Source: Minicystis rosea (GTDB lineage: Bacteria; Myxococcota_A; Polyangia; Polyangiales; Polyangiaceae). Taken from it: 64,000 nt of DNA. The position numbers were made by a program, and so were the translations under genes. Of the stretch, positions 37,639 through 47,517 are shown piece by piece. The notes under the pieces are model-generated. The model searched no databases and was not told the DNA's origin. It worked only from the letters and a program-made list of their open reading frames with translations. How positions within the stretch are numbered: the stretch's first letter is position 1; every line of letters begins with the position of its first letter. The stretch spans positions 772,501-836,500 of the forward strand of contig CP016211.1 in NCBI GenBank assembly GCA_001931535.1. The letters are read 5' to 3'.

Positions 37639-40332
37639 ATGCTGACGCGCAAGCGGAAGGCCTGGGGCATCGCGGCGAGCGCCGTGGCCCTCGCCGTGAT
37701 CGGTGGCGCCTTCAGCCGCTCGCCGGCGCTGCGCGCTTCGTTCACGGCCGCTTACCGCGCGTTCCGCGACCCGACGCTCCTCGACCCGCCGGCGCCTCTG
37801 CCCGCGCCGGCGCCCGTGAGCTGCGCCCGCTTCGAAGGTGAAGGCCAAGGCCGGCGCGTCGACGTCGACCTCGACGCCGATCTCTCCCGCGCTTTTCAGC
37901 GCCCGCCCGCGCCGATCGATCTCGCCGATCCCGACAGCGCCACGCTCAGCACCCTCACGCTCCCGGACGTCCACGTCCCCATCACGCGCCGTGCGCTCCG
38001 GTACGTGCGCTTCTTCACGCAGACCGAGGCGGGCCGCACGGCCTTCCTCCAGCGCTATCGCCGCGCCGGCCTCTACCGCGAGTCGGTCGCCTATGCGCTG
38101 CGCGAGGCCGGGCTCCCCGAGGATTTGATGTGGCTCGCCGCGGTCGAGAGCGGCTTCGATCCGCGCGCGGTCTCGCCCGTGGGCGCCGCCGGCTTGTGGC
38201 AGTTCATGCCCGAGACGGGGCAGCTCTACGGCCTCGATCAATCGGTGTGGGTCGACGAGCGCCGCAGCATCGTGCGCGCCACACACGCCGCCGTCACGCA
38301 CCTGCGCGATCTCCACGAGCGCTTCGGCCGCTGGGACCTCGCGCTCGCCGCGTACAACGCCGGCTACGATCGCGTCGCCTCTGCCGTCGAGAAGGTCGCG
38401 CAGAGCCGCGGCCCCGAGCGTCTCTCCGACAAGCCCATCGGCTTCGCCGACGTCGCCGCCGCGCGCGCGCTTCCCGAAGAGACCATCAACTACGTCCCGC
38501 AAATCGTGGCCTTCGCGCTGGTCGCCGCCAACCGCACCCGCTTCGGCCTCGACATGCCCGAGCTCGTGACGCCGCTCGAGGTCGGCGAGATCGCAGTGCC
38601 TGCGGGCACGCGCCTCCGCACCATCGCGCGCGCCGCGGGCATCTCGGTCAACGTCCTGCGCGACTACAACCCGCAGCTCCTCCGCGATCGCACGCCGCCC
38701 ATCGGCGGCGATTATCTCGTCGCGCTGCCCGAGTCCCGCGTGCAGCGCGCGCTCGCCTCCTTCCCGGTCTACGCCGATCAAGAAGTCGTCGCGCAGAACG
38801 ACGAAGCGCCCGATCTCGAATCCCCTGTGCCCTCGTCGCTCGCGGGACTCGGCGTCGATCTCGAAGACTTCGGCAAGAGCCCGGACGCCGAGGATCCGCT
38901 CCCGCGCCGCCCCGTCGCGCTCGGCAAGAACCGCTTGCCCGAGATCACCATGCCCGGCCGCGAGCGCGTGCTCGTCACCGCGGGCGCGCTCGGCGTCAGC
39001 TTGTTGCAGGCGAAGCTCCCCAAGGAGCTGGCCGTCCCCGAGATCGGCTGGCGCCGCGGCTACGTCGACGATCCGCTCGGCGTCCTCGGGGGCCGCGACG
39101 GCCGCCCCGGCGCCGTCGCGGCCAAGGCCGGCGAGACGGCGCTGCAAAAGCAGCTTGGCTTCCTCAACGAGATGCCCGGCGCCGTCGAGACGCTGCGCAC
39201 CTTCACCTTGCCGAGCGGCATCACGGTGCGCGTTCGTCGCGACAAGGGCGCGCCGGCCACCGCCATCACCGTGCGCGTCGCCACCGTCGAGGAAGAGGGC
39301 GCCTTCCCGCGCATCCGCCGCGGCGCGGAGGCCGGATCGGCCGAAGCGCTGCACACCATCACCGTCGACAGCGCCGACGCCGACGCCGGCGTCGAGCTCG
39401 CCGCCACGCGCCTGCGCCTCGCGCTCGGCGACACCTCGGCCGCGCAGCTCGCGGAGATCCGCTTCCGCGCCGGCGATCCCCGCCGCAAGCTCCTGCAGAA
39501 GACGCCTTACGGCCCGTCGTGGATCGCGCTCGGCGAAGCGCTTTTCCCGCCCGATCATCCGCTCGCCGGCACCGTTCTCGGCACCGGATCCGACGGCGGC
39601 GCCCTCCGCGAGATGATGGTCGCCGAGGCCATGCGCCGCGAGCACGCCCTCGCGCGCGCCTCCATCACCGTCGTCGGCGACATCGACGAGCTCCGCGTGA
39701 AGAAGCTCGCCGAGTCCTTCCTCGCCTCGGTGAGCGCGCCCAGCACCGCCGCCATCGCTCCGCATCCGCGCGACGAGCGCCTCACCGTCGAGGACAACGT
39801 CCCCGGCCCGCGCCTCCTCGTCGGTTGGATCGGCCCCGGCGAAGGCGAGGTCGGCGATGCCTCGCTGCGCGTCGCCATCGAGTGCTTGGAGAACGCGAAG
39901 GTCGGCCTCCTCGGCAAGCTCCTCGGCGACGTCGCCTCGACCGCGCACGCCGACCTCGAAATCTGGCCCCGCGCCAGCGTCGCCACGATCGAGCTCGCCC
40001 CTGCGCACGACGTGGAGACCGCGCTCCATCGCCTCGAATCCGAGCTCGCCAAGCTCGCCGACGACGGTCTCGACTTCAACAGCGTGGCCATGGCCAAGTG
40101 GCTCCTCCACGCCCGCTTGCAGAAAGAGAAGGCTGCTGCGCATGCCACCGGCATCGCCGGCGCCGTCCACTCGGCCGGCCTCGTGAAGCTGCGCCACGCC
40201 CTGCGCCCCTGGGCCGGCGAGCGCGCCGAAAAGGCGCTCGACGAGGTCACCGTCTCCTCGGTGCGCGCCGCCGTGAGGCGCGTGCTGTCGAGCGAGCACC
40301 GCGTCGTCGTCACCACGCGGCCCAAGGGGTAG
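37639..40332 (+). CDS. lytic transglycosylase fused to M16-peptidase-like C-terminus
   Basis: An 897-residue protein. An N-terminal membrane anchor is followed by a goose-type/MltD-like lytic transglycosylase domain with catalytic Glu170 in LAAVESGFDPRAVSP, WQFMP and LALAAYNAG. A LysM-like segment follows (about 315-365). From about residue 520 the protein reads as an M16 (insulinase-like) two-domain peptidase, but the HxxEH zinc motif is absent, so this half should be catalytically dead. It probably cleaves peptidoglycan and uses the M16-like part for binding or regulation. It follows the GT-C-like gene by 54 bases. Confidence 0.8.
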   Translation: MLTRKRKAWGIAASAVALAVIGGAFSRSPALRASFTAAYRAFRDPTLLDPPAPLPAPAPVSCARFEGEGQGRRVDVDLDADLSRAFQRPPAPIDLADPDSATLSTLTLPDVHVPITRRALRYVRFFTQTEAGRTAFLQRYRRAGLYRESVAYALREAGLPEDLMWLAAVESGFDPRAVSPVGAAGLWQFMPETGQLYGLDQSVWVDERRSIVRATHAAVTHLRDLHERFGRWDLALAAYNAGYDRVASAVEKVAQSRGPERLSDKPIGFADVAAARALPEETINYVPQIVAFALVAANRTRFGLDMPELVTPLEVGEIAVPAGTRLRTIARAAGISVNVLRDYNPQLLRDRTPPIGGDYLVALPESRVQRALASFPVYADQEVVAQNDEAPDLESPVPSSLAGLGVDLEDFGKSPDAEDPLPRRPVALGKNRLPEITMPGRERVLVTAGALGVSLLQAKLPKELAVPEIGWRRGYVDDPLGVLGGRDGRPGAVAAKAGETALQKQLGFLNEMPGAVETLRTFTLPSGITVRVRRDKGAPATAITVRVATVEEEGAFPRIRRGAEAGSAEALHTITVDSADADAGVELAATRLRLALGDTSAAQLAEIRFRAGDPRRKLLQKTPYGPSWIALGEALFPPDHPLAGTVLGTGSDGGALREMMVAEAMRREHALARASITVVGDIDELRVKKLAESFLASVSAPSTAAIAPHPRDERLTVEDNVPGPRLLVGWIGPGEGEVGDASLRVAIECLENAKVGLLGKLLGDVASTAHADLEIWPRASVATIELAPAHDVETALHRLESELAKLADDGLDFNSVAMAKWLLHARLQKEKAAAHATGIAGAVHSAGLVKLRHALRPWAGERAEKALDEVTVSSVRAAVRRVLSSEHRVVVTTRPKG

Positions 40333-40418
40333 CGGGCGCCGCCCGTCGCTTACGGAAGTGCTTCGAGAGGTCGAGGCGCTCCGCGCTGACCGTCACGTTG
40401 CACGCGGCGCTCGCCCCC

Positions 40419-41561
40419 TCACCGCGAGATCCGCAGGATCCGATCCTTCTCCGCGCCACACGTGCCTCTGCCGTCGCAGTTGCTCGTGGTCACGTAGAGG
40501 TGCCCATCGGGCCCCATGATCACGTCGCGTAGCCGCCCGTGCTCGCCCGCGAGATAGACCTCGTGCTGCGCGACGCGGTGCGGGTCGTCGGCGTCGAAGC
40601 GCACGAGCTGCAAGTGCTCGGCCTTCAGCGCACCGATCATGAGCGCGCCTTGCCACTCGGGGATCGCGGTCCCTCGATAGAGGGCCGCGCCGCCGGGCGG
40701 CAGGGCTTGTTCCCAGGTGATCGACGGCGCCACGAAACCCGCTGCCTGCTCGCACGACCACTCCGTCGGCCAGCCCATGTTGTCGCCGGCCTTGGCGACG
40801 TTCACCTCGTCGTGACCCGTGCGGTCTTCGTATTCGCCGCTCGGACCGTGATCGGTGATCACCATCGTGCTCGCGTCGATCCAATCGAAGCCCTGCGTGT
40901 TGCGCAGCCCCATCACGAACGCTGGATTGCCCGGCCAGGGATTGTCGCTCGGCACCGCGCCGTCGGGCGTGAGGCGGAGGATCTTGCCGGAGAGCGTCTC
41001 GCGATCCTGGGATCGATCCGGATCGCGCCCGTCGCCCGTGCCGATGTACAGCATCCCATCGGGGCCGAAGCGAAGGCGCCCGCCGTCGTGAAACTCCGCG
41101 GCCGGGATGCCGTCGATGATGATCTCGTCGAACGTCGCCGACATCCGATCGGCGGAGAGCACGTAGCGCTCGACGCGGTTCACGTCTTCTCCATCGACGC
41201 TCGCCGTCACGTACACGTAGAAGAACCCGTTGTCCGCGAACGCCGGATGAAGCGCGAGCCCGAGGAGCCCGCCTTCACCGCTCGACGAGATCTCCGGCGT
41301 GGCCACCGGCGGGCGCAGCTCTCCCGCCGCCGTCACGATCCGCACCCGCCCGGGCCGCTCCGACACGAGGAGATCGCCTTCGGGGAGAAAGCCGATGCCC
41401 CAGGGCACTTCGAGCCCTTCGGCGACGACGTCGACCTTGATCTCCGCGCTGCCCGTGGGCCCGAACCCATCGGTGACCAGCGTGCAATCCGGATCGACGC
41501 CCACCTCGGTGGAGCTGCAACCGGCGAGGATGAAGGAAGCCGCGAGCAAGATCTTTCGCAT
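40419..41561 (-). CDS. PQQ-dependent sugar dehydrogenase-like lipoprotein
   Basis: A 380-residue beta-propeller of the soluble glucose/aldose dehydrogenase family, with lipobox Cys15 (ILAGC) anchoring it outside. Family landmarks present include VPWGIGFLPEGDLLVSERPGRV, HDGGRLRFGPDGMLYIGTGD, LRNTQGFDW and DHGPSGEYED. It would oxidise a sugar or other alcohol using PQQ and calcium. ATG 41561 is chosen because upstream codons lack a signal peptide. It is convergent with the lytic transglycosylase gene and has no obvious partner. Confidence 0.85.
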   Translation of the reverse strand: MRKILLAASFILAGCSSTEVGVDPDCTLVTDGFGPTGSAEIKVDVVAEGLEVPWGIGFLPEGDLLVSERPGRVRIVTAAGELRPPVATPEISSSGEGGLLGLALHPAFADNGFFYVYVTASVDGEDVNRVERYVLSADRMSATFDEIIIDGIPAAEFHDGGRLRFGPDGMLYIGTGDGRDPDRSQDRETLSGKILRLTPDGAVPSDNPWPGNPAFVMGLRNTQGFDWIDASTMVITDHGPSGEYEDRTGHDEVNVAKAGDNMGWPTEWSCEQAAGFVAPSITWEQALPPGGAALYRGTAIPEWQGALMIGALKAEHLQLVRFDADDPHRVAQHEVYLAGEHGRLRDVIMGPDGHLYVTTSNCDGRGTCGAEKDRILRISR

Positions 41562-41864
41562 GATGGAACCCCGCGCGATGGTAGCGCGCAGAGGCACCCT
41601 CGCGTCCCGTGGATCGAACGCGCCTCGCCGCGGCCCGCGCGGATGCGCCATGGACGACGCGCGCCGCTCCTCGGCGTCTGCGCGGGACATGGTCGTGTGG
41701 CGCGGCGGTGCGCTGGACATGCCTGCCGGACGTCTCGTCATGCCGTTGGCTGGCAGCGCCGAGATACCCGAGTGTCGCGGCGGGGCGTCGAGATCGTGCT
41801 GCCCTGCTTCCGTGCGTATCGTGGCCGATTGGGCCGCAGCTCATGTGTGGTAGCGCTCGTCCTC
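41562..41864. other. intergenic region between divergent genes
   Basis: These 303 bases separate the PQQ-dehydrogenase gene (-) from a membrane-protein gene (+). I see no convincing gene, promoter or hairpin. Open frames here are low-complexity and lack start context. Confidence 0.4.
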
Positions 41865-42650
41865 ATGAGCGTTTGGTTGTCCCGAGCCGAGCTGCCCTGG
41901 TCGCGTCGCTCGTTCGCGATGGTGAGCGCGTTCCTTGCGGCTGCTGCATGGAACGGTGTCGACATCGGCAGGGACCCCCACGGGTGGGCTCGCATCTCGT
42001 TGGTGGTGATGGCCGCGCTGTTCCTCCACCTGGCGCACCCGGCGGCGCAGCTCGCCGTGCGGGCGGTGCTCTGGGCATCGGTGTTTTTCGGCGTCATCCA
42101 CTTCAACACGAGCGGGGGCCTCGCCCTGCACACCCTCGTGGCGGACAAGAACTTCGGTCTCCTCGCGGCGGCCTGTGCCCTGCTGGCGCTCGGCGGGGCC
42201 GGCCTCCGCAACGCCCCCGTCTTCACCCCCGTGGCCTTCCGCCGCACGCTCTTGGTCTCGCTCGTCGGCGCGCTCGTCCAGATGTTGCTGCTCGCGTGCG
42301 TGATGTCTCACCAGACGGCCGGGATGTCTCCGCACCCGCGCCGCGTGGTGTTCGACCTCGTGTTGCTCGCCGCCGTCGGGCTGGGCGCCGCGGGCACCTA
42401 CCGGCTGCGCTCCTGGGGCCCGCTCATGACGTGGCTCACGACGGCGGCGCTGACGGTGGTGGTCGCTCTCTCGCACTGCCACATCCGCGTGGCCGGCGTG
42501 GTCCTCTTGGATCTCATCTCGCCGCTCGGGATGGAGGCTGCGCCGTATTGGATCGGGACGTCGGCGGTCCTGCTCCTCGTCACGCTGCCGCTCGTCACCG
42601 CGATCGTCCGTGGCAGCGCCGGCCCGGGCGCACGTGCCGGTGCCGTGTAG
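41865..42650 (+). CDS. multi-pass membrane protein of unknown function
   Basis: A 261-residue protein with about seven hydrophobic segments. The loops contain PVFTPVAFRRTLL and MSHQTAGMSPHPRR. No family recognised. ATG 41865 is chosen; GTG 41847 would add only VVALVL. It lies upstream of, and is close to, the trypsin-like protease gene. Confidence 0.55.
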   Translation: MSVWLSRAELPWSRRSFAMVSAFLAAAAWNGVDIGRDPHGWARISLVVMAALFLHLAHPAAQLAVRAVLWASVFFGVIHFNTSGGLALHTLVADKNFGLLAAACALLALGGAGLRNAPVFTPVAFRRTLLVSLVGALVQMLLLACVMSHQTAGMSPHPRRVVFDLVLLAAVGLGAAGTYRLRSWGPLMTWLTTAALTVVVALSHCHIRVAGVVLLDLISPLGMEAAPYWIGTSAVLLLVTLPLVTAIVRGSAGPGARAGAV

Positions 42651-42692
42651 CGCGTAAGAGATCGTCTCCCGGCGTCGCGCGTCCAAGGGCCC

Positions 42693-44285
42693 GTGCGCCA
42701 CGCCTCCTCGATCGGGCTCGCCCTCCTCCTCGCGGCGGCGGGCTGTGCGGTGCTGGATGTCGACGAGCCCGAGGCCGGGCCCGATGCAGGCGAGCCCATC
42801 GCGCCGGCGGTGATGAGCCCGTCGCTCGCGCCGGTCCCGCTCGACGATGCGCTCTCTCCCTTCGAGCATGCCGTCGGCGAGCAGATGGAAGCCGTCGCGA
42901 AGATCACGGTCGAGGTCCAAGCGTGGGAGGGCAGCGAGCTCGCTTCGCATGGAAGCGGCGTGTTCGTCTCGGCCGACGGCGACGTGCTGACGGCCGCCCA
43001 CGTGGTGAAGGACAAGGCGCGCATCCATCGCGTGGTGCTCCCCAATGGGCAGAGCCGTATCGCCGAGGTCGTCGCGCGCGACGAGGCGCATGACGCCGCG
43101 CTCCTTCGTGCGATCGGCGCGCCGACGCCGTTCGTGCGCCTCCCCGCGCACCCCCGTCCCCTCGGAGAGTGGGTCGTGTGCGCGGGCCATGCGGGCACCG
43201 TCGCCGACGATCGCGTGCCCACGCGCAGCGCCGGCGTCATCGTCGAGCGCGCGTACACCTGGATCACCTGGGAGCGCCGGCAGAGCACCACGTGGCGCGA
43301 AGCGCTCGTGAAAGGGCCCACCCACCACGGCATGCTCCGCGTCGACTGCGCGACCGCGCCCGGCATGAGCGGCGGCCCGATCGTCACCCTCGACGGCGAG
43401 CTCGTCGGGGTGGTGGTCGGATCGCATGGAATCGCTTCACCGATCGAAGCGATTCGGCACCTCCTGCCCGCAGCGTCGCGCGCGCCGATCGCGGCCGAGA
43501 CGATCCCTCGTGCTTCGTTGCCTTCCGCGCCCGCGCCGGTCTCCGGTGCCGATGGCCGGCCCTCGCGGGCGGCCGCGTTCCATCCGCTCTTCGCGTCCAC
43601 GGGCGCCGAGCGGTCCGTGGTGGAGCTCGAGATCATGCGCCCGCTCGTGCGCCATTTTCCTGCGGTCCTGGTCTCGTCCACGGGGCTCGCGGTGGTGCCT
43701 GCGGTGCGGGTCACGAGCCTCGCGCAGCCGGGCGACACCGTGCCGCCCGAGAGCATCTCGGTGATGGGGCACCCCGATGCACGTTGCACCGAGATCGTCG
43801 CCGTGCGAGGCGAGCTCGCGCTGATCCGTCTCTCCGGCCTCGTCGCCGCGGAGGGCGAGGAGGGCGCCGCGCCCGCGAACGGTCTGCGCCCCGTGGGCCC
43901 CGCGGGTGCCGTCGCGACCGGCGCGATCATCGCCGCCGTGAATGGGACCGCGCAACGGAGCACGGGCTTCGTGACCGCCGTCGAGCGCCGCCCCGGGAGC
44001 GTCGCTCCGCCCGCCCCGCCCGTGCTTCGCGGCGGCTGCGGCCATCGCTCGACGATGTTCCACCAGGCGTTCCCTGCGGTCATCGTCAGCGCCGCGCTCG
44101 CCCACGACGCCGACATGCCCGAGTACGGAAGCCTCCTCGTCGATCGGCACGGGAGGCCGGTGGCGCTCGAGGTGGCGAGCCGCGCGGAAGGCGTCGACTT
44201 CGCGGTCCCGTGGAGCGATGTCGTGGGTCGATTCGAGGCGTGGATGGGGCGGTCGTCGCCGCCCGTGAACCGTGGAGACGAGTGA
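42693..44285 (+). CDS. trypsin-like (S1) serine protease, lipoprotein
   Basis: A 530-residue exported protein starting with GTG 42693, with a lipobox signal (LLLAAAGC) and a Pro-rich linker. The S1-type triad is His103 (TAAH), Asp134 (HDAALLRA) and Ser226 (GMSGGPIV). A second S1-like half (about 320-510) follows and lacks a comparable GxSGGP motif (it reads PAVIVSAALAHDADMPEYGS), so it appears inactive. It probably acts at the cell surface or in the periplasm. Confidence 0.75.
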   Translation: MRHASSIGLALLLAAAGCAVLDVDEPEAGPDAGEPIAPAVMSPSLAPVPLDDALSPFEHAVGEQMEAVAKITVEVQAWEGSELASHGSGVFVSADGDVLTAAHVVKDKARIHRVVLPNGQSRIAEVVARDEAHDAALLRAIGAPTPFVRLPAHPRPLGEWVVCAGHAGTVADDRVPTRSAGVIVERAYTWITWERRQSTTWREALVKGPTHHGMLRVDCATAPGMSGGPIVTLDGELVGVVVGSHGIASPIEAIRHLLPAASRAPIAAETIPRASLPSAPAPVSGADGRPSRAAAFHPLFASTGAERSVVELEIMRPLVRHFPAVLVSSTGLAVVPAVRVTSLAQPGDTVPPESISVMGHPDARCTEIVAVRGELALIRLSGLVAAEGEEGAAPANGLRPVGPAGAVATGAIIAAVNGTAQRSTGFVTAVERRPGSVAPPAPPVLRGGCGHRSTMFHQAFPAVIVSAALAHDADMPEYGSLLVDRHGRPVALEVASRAEGVDFAVPWSDVVGRFEAWMGRSSPPVNRGDE

Positions 44286-44423
44286 CGTGATGGACCGCGG
44301 CTCGTCGCGGCTTCTCCATCGCCACGAGGCGGAGCGAGACGACGACTTCGACGTGCTCACCGAGGTCCGCGCGCAACGATCTCGAGCCCACGGCGCGCGG
44401 CAGCCTCGCCGAGCGCTTTCGCG

Positions 44424-45449
44424 TCAGCCCTTCGCCTCCGCACGCCGCCGCCACTCGGCGGGCGTCGCGCCCGTCCAGCGGCGGAAGGCGCGATAGAAAG
44501 CGCTCAGCTCGGAGAACCCCGTGACGAAGGCGCAGTCGGCGATGGGCACGGCGCTGCCGGCCATCATGCGCAGCGCCACGTCGCGGCGCACGTCGTCGAC
44601 CACGGCGGCGAAGCTCGTCCCCTCGACCGAGAGGCGCCGCTGCAACGTGCGCGGCGGCATGCGCAGCGTTGTCGCGACTTCTTCGAGGCGGGGCTCACCG
44701 CGGGAGAGCGCGACGCGCACCGCCGCACGCACGCGCGCCGCCGCGTCCGTGCGCTCGGCGGCCTCGAGCTGCGTGTCGCCCTGCACGTCGAGCCAGCGCG
44801 CGAGCTGCGCATCGCCCGACGGCACCGGCCGATCGAGATCGGATCGCGCGAGCACGAGCTCGGCGCGCTCGGCCCCGAAGCGGCACGGCGCGCCGAAGGC
44901 CTCCGCGAGGCGCGAAGCGGCCGCGGGCTCCGCGTGGACGAAGCGCACCTCGCGGGGCACGAGCTCCGCGCCGAGCGCGCTCCGCGCCATGCGCAGCACC
45001 AGCATGAGAAAGTACTCGGCGCTCGCGAGCGGGAGCGTCGCGACCGCGGGCCGCGTCTCGTAGACGAGCGCCGCTTCCTCGCCGCGCTCCTTCAGCGTGA
45101 TGCGCATCGGCCCGGCGACGAGCCGGTTGTAGCGCGTGACCCTCCGGCACGCGTCGCGCAGCGTCTCGCTGGCGTGCACGCTGTGGTAGACGAAGCCGAG
45201 CACGCCCACCGGCATGCGCTCCGCCACCGCGACGCCGAGCCCGGGCGCGCAGTGCTGTTGCTCGAGCGCGCGCCACAGCGCGATCGCGCTGTCGACCGGC
45301 ACGATGGCGTCGGGCACGGCGAGCGCTGCGGGCGTGATCCCCGCCCGGCGGCACGCCTCGGCGGCATCGAGCCCGAGCGCCTCGGCGGCCGCGATGACGC
45401 CGATGATGGGGCGGGCGAGAATGTGATCGGAGGGCAGCACCGTGGCCAT
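44424..45449 (-). CDS. AraC-family transcriptional regulator (arabinose-binding-type N-terminus)
   Basis: A 341-residue regulator. The N-terminal part matches the arabinose-binding-like AraC subtype (ALGLDAAEACRRAGI, HSVHASETLRDACRRVTRYNRL). The C-terminal part is a double helix-turn-helix (PRLEEVATTLRMPPRTLQRRL and SVPIADCAFVTGFSELSAFYRAFRRWTGATPAEWR). ATG 45449 begins directly before the first helix. It is divergent from the HXXEE membrane-protein gene, with about 80 bases between starts, so it probably controls that gene. Confidence 0.88.
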   Translation of the reverse strand: MATVLPSDHILARPIIGVIAAAEALGLDAAEACRRAGITPAALAVPDAIVPVDSAIALWRALEQQHCAPGLGVAVAERMPVGVLGFVYHSVHASETLRDACRRVTRYNRLVAGPMRITLKERGEEAALVYETRPAVATLPLASAEYFLMLVLRMARSALGAELVPREVRFVHAEPAAASRLAEAFGAPCRFGAERAELVLARSDLDRPVPSGDAQLARWLDVQGDTQLEAAERTDAAARVRAAVRVALSRGEPRLEEVATTLRMPPRTLQRRLSVEGTSFAAVVDDVRRDVALRMMAGSAVPIADCAFVTGFSELSAFYRAFRRWTGATPAEWRRRAEAKG

Positions 45450-45540
45450 CGCGCGGCGCCCCAGGACAACCGGAGTGGCGCGCCCGGTCAAGGCGTGCGC
45501 GCCCTCGCGTGGCCATCCTGCCGGCACGATGGAGGACGTC

Positions 45541-46113
45541 ATGACCACGAGCACGACGACGACCGCGACGATCGATCCCGAGCGCGGGCTCAACCTCGCC
45601 GCCTGGGAGCGGCAATATTTCTTCCGCTTGATCTGGCTCTTCCCCGCGGCGTTCGCGCTGCACATCACCGAGGAGTCGCTCGGCTTCCCGCGCTGGGTGA
45701 CCCAGGTGCTCGGCGGGTCGATGGATGTGCGCGCCTTCTACGTGAACAACGCCGTCTTCATGCTGATCCTCGTCTCGCTCTGCGCGCTCGCGGCCCGCAC
45801 CCGCGCGCGCTGGGCCGTCGCGTTGCTCTACCTCTGGACGACGGCGCAGGAGCTCTGCAACGCGCTCTTCCACCTCTACACCCAGGTCGTCTTCAACGCC
45901 TACAGCCCGGGCCTCTTCACGGCGATGCTGCTCTACATCCCGGTGAACGGATACCTGATCTACCTCGCGCTCCGCGAGCGCATGCTCCCACGCCTATTCA
46001 TGCCCATCGCCCTCGTGATCGGCGCGGCCATGATGGCCTTCGTGGTGTGGGCGGGGCTGTATCACTTCACGACGCCGCCCTTCTGCAAGTGGGCGCCGTT
46101 CGCCTGCGGGTGA
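45541..46113 (+). CDS. HXXEE domain membrane protein
   Basis: A 190-residue membrane protein with five to six transmembrane segments. The signature His41-x2-Glu44-Glu45 (HITEE) lies at the start of the second hydrophobic segment, which defines the HXXEE family of unknown function. ATG 45541 is preferred; ATG 45529 adds four residues. It is divergent from the AraC gene, which may regulate it. Confidence 0.8.
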   Translation: MTTSTTTTATIDPERGLNLAAWERQYFFRLIWLFPAAFALHITEESLGFPRWVTQVLGGSMDVRAFYVNNAVFMLILVSLCALAARTRARWAVALLYLWTTAQELCNALFHLYTQVVFNAYSPGLFTAMLLYIPVNGYLIYLALRERMLPRLFMPIALVIGAAMMAFVVWAGLYHFTTPPFCKWAPFACG

Positions 46114-46204
46114 GGGTACCGAATGCGTGGCCTCGTCCAGACCAGCAGTGTTGTTATCACGAGACGCCTCATCCGAACCCGAGACGGGAGAAGGCTCGAC
46201 AGGC

Positions 46205-47350
46205 TCACCACGAACGAATCACCGTGACGGGCGTGGCCGACTTGGTCGTGCTCCCGTCGCCGAGCTGTCCAGCGTTGTTCTCGCCCCAACACTGCACCTC
46301 GCCGCTTGCGAGCAGGATGCAATCGTGCGTGTCTCCCGAGGCGACGGCCACAGCGGAGGTCACGGAAGGGACGGGCACCGGCACGTACGATCCTTCGAGC
46401 TCTGCCGCCATGTTTCCCCAGCAACGGGCCGTGCCGTCCGCGAGCACGGCGCACGTGTGCATCTCGCCCGTGGAGATGGCGATGGCCGGCGAGGCTCCGG
46501 GGACCGCGACGGGCAGCAGAGACCAGGGCGTCTCGGGACCGAGTCCCAGCTCGCCGTAACCGCCGTAGCCCCAGCACAGCACCGTGCCGTCCTCGATCAG
46601 CGCGCATGCGTGCATCGCGCCCACGGCGATCTGGCGCGCGCGCCCGGGCAGCCCGAGGACGGACACCGGGACGGCGCTGTCGGAGCTCGTCCCGTCGCCG
46701 AGCGGTCCGAGGCCCCAGCACTTCACGCTGCCGTCCGCGAGCAGCGCGCAGGAGACCCACTCGGTGATGGCGATGGACACGACGTCCGCCAAGCCTTGCA
46801 CGGACGCCGGCGTGGGCTCGACGACGGACCAAGAGATGCCGTTGCCGAGCTCTCCATGATCGCCGTAGCCCCAACACGCCGCGGAGCCGTCGGTGCGGAC
46901 GGCGCACGTGCGGCCGAAGCCCGCGCTCACGGCGCTGAATCCGCTGCCGATCACGGTCCACGGGAGGCTGCTCTTTTGCGTGCCGGCGCCGACGGCGCCG
47001 AGGCTGTCGTCGCCCCAGCACGCGAGCGTGCCGTCCTTCTGCACCGCGCAGCCGTGCTCGTAGCCGCCGGCGAGCGACCTCACGTCGTGCGCGCCCTCCA
47101 AGAGCTTGGGGGTCGGTTGCATCATCGTGGCCGTGCCGCCGCCGAGCTGCGCGCCGGTATCCATTCCCCAGCAGGCGACCGAGCCGTCGGACAAGAGGAC
47201 ACAACTGTGATTCCAGCCGAGGGCGAGCGCGGCGACCTGTGGAGCGCCGCCCCCTTCCTCGGCCCCGCCTGTGCTCGTCGCGAGCGTCAGGCCGTCACGG
47301 GCGCCGCAGCCGGCGAGCAGGAACGACGCGAGGAGCAGCCGGCGCACCAT
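46205..47350 (-). CDS. RCC1-repeat lipoprotein
   Basis: A 381-residue lipoprotein (lipobox LLAGC15) with about seven RCC1-type repeats. Each repeat carries a motif like HSCVLLSDGSVACWG, followed in several cases by a GELG/QLG turn. The repeats should fold into a seven-bladed propeller. Paired Cys in each blade (S/A-C...ACWG) suggest stabilising disulfides, fitting an extracytoplasmic location. Such RCC1 lipoproteins are common in myxobacteria; their function is unknown. Confidence 0.85.
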   Translation of the reverse strand: MVRRLLLASFLLAGCGARDGLTLATSTGGAEEGGGAPQVAALALGWNHSCVLLSDGSVACWGMDTGAQLGGGTATMMQPTPKLLEGAHDVRSLAGGYEHGCAVQKDGTLACWGDDSLGAVGAGTQKSSLPWTVIGSGFSAVSAGFGRTCAVRTDGSAACWGYGDHGELGNGISWSVVEPTPASVQGLADVVSIAITEWVSCALLADGSVKCWGLGPLGDGTSSDSAVPVSVLGLPGRARQIAVGAMHACALIEDGTVLCWGYGGYGELGLGPETPWSLLPVAVPGASPAIAISTGEMHTCAVLADGTARCWGNMAAELEGSYVPVPVPSVTSAVAVASGDTHDCILLASGEVQCWGENNAGQLGDGSTTKSATPVTVIRSW

Positions 47351-47517
47351 GGGCCCATGCTACGCCGAGTCAGGACGTGAGCCGCAGTCGATCGGCAGGT
47401 TGGCTCTCACCTCGCTCGCCTCTTGGCGAGGATGGTTTGCCGACCTGCTGGCCGGAAACAACGTTCCTGCGTGATGGCAGGCGGAGTGACCGCCCGTCTC
47501 GAGCCGTCGTGCACGCG

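Noticed and set aside
36196..40299. Very long minus-strand open frame opposite the GT-C and transglycosylase genes
   Set aside because: The + strand genes show clear domains and catalytic motifs. The antisense frame has only biased composition.
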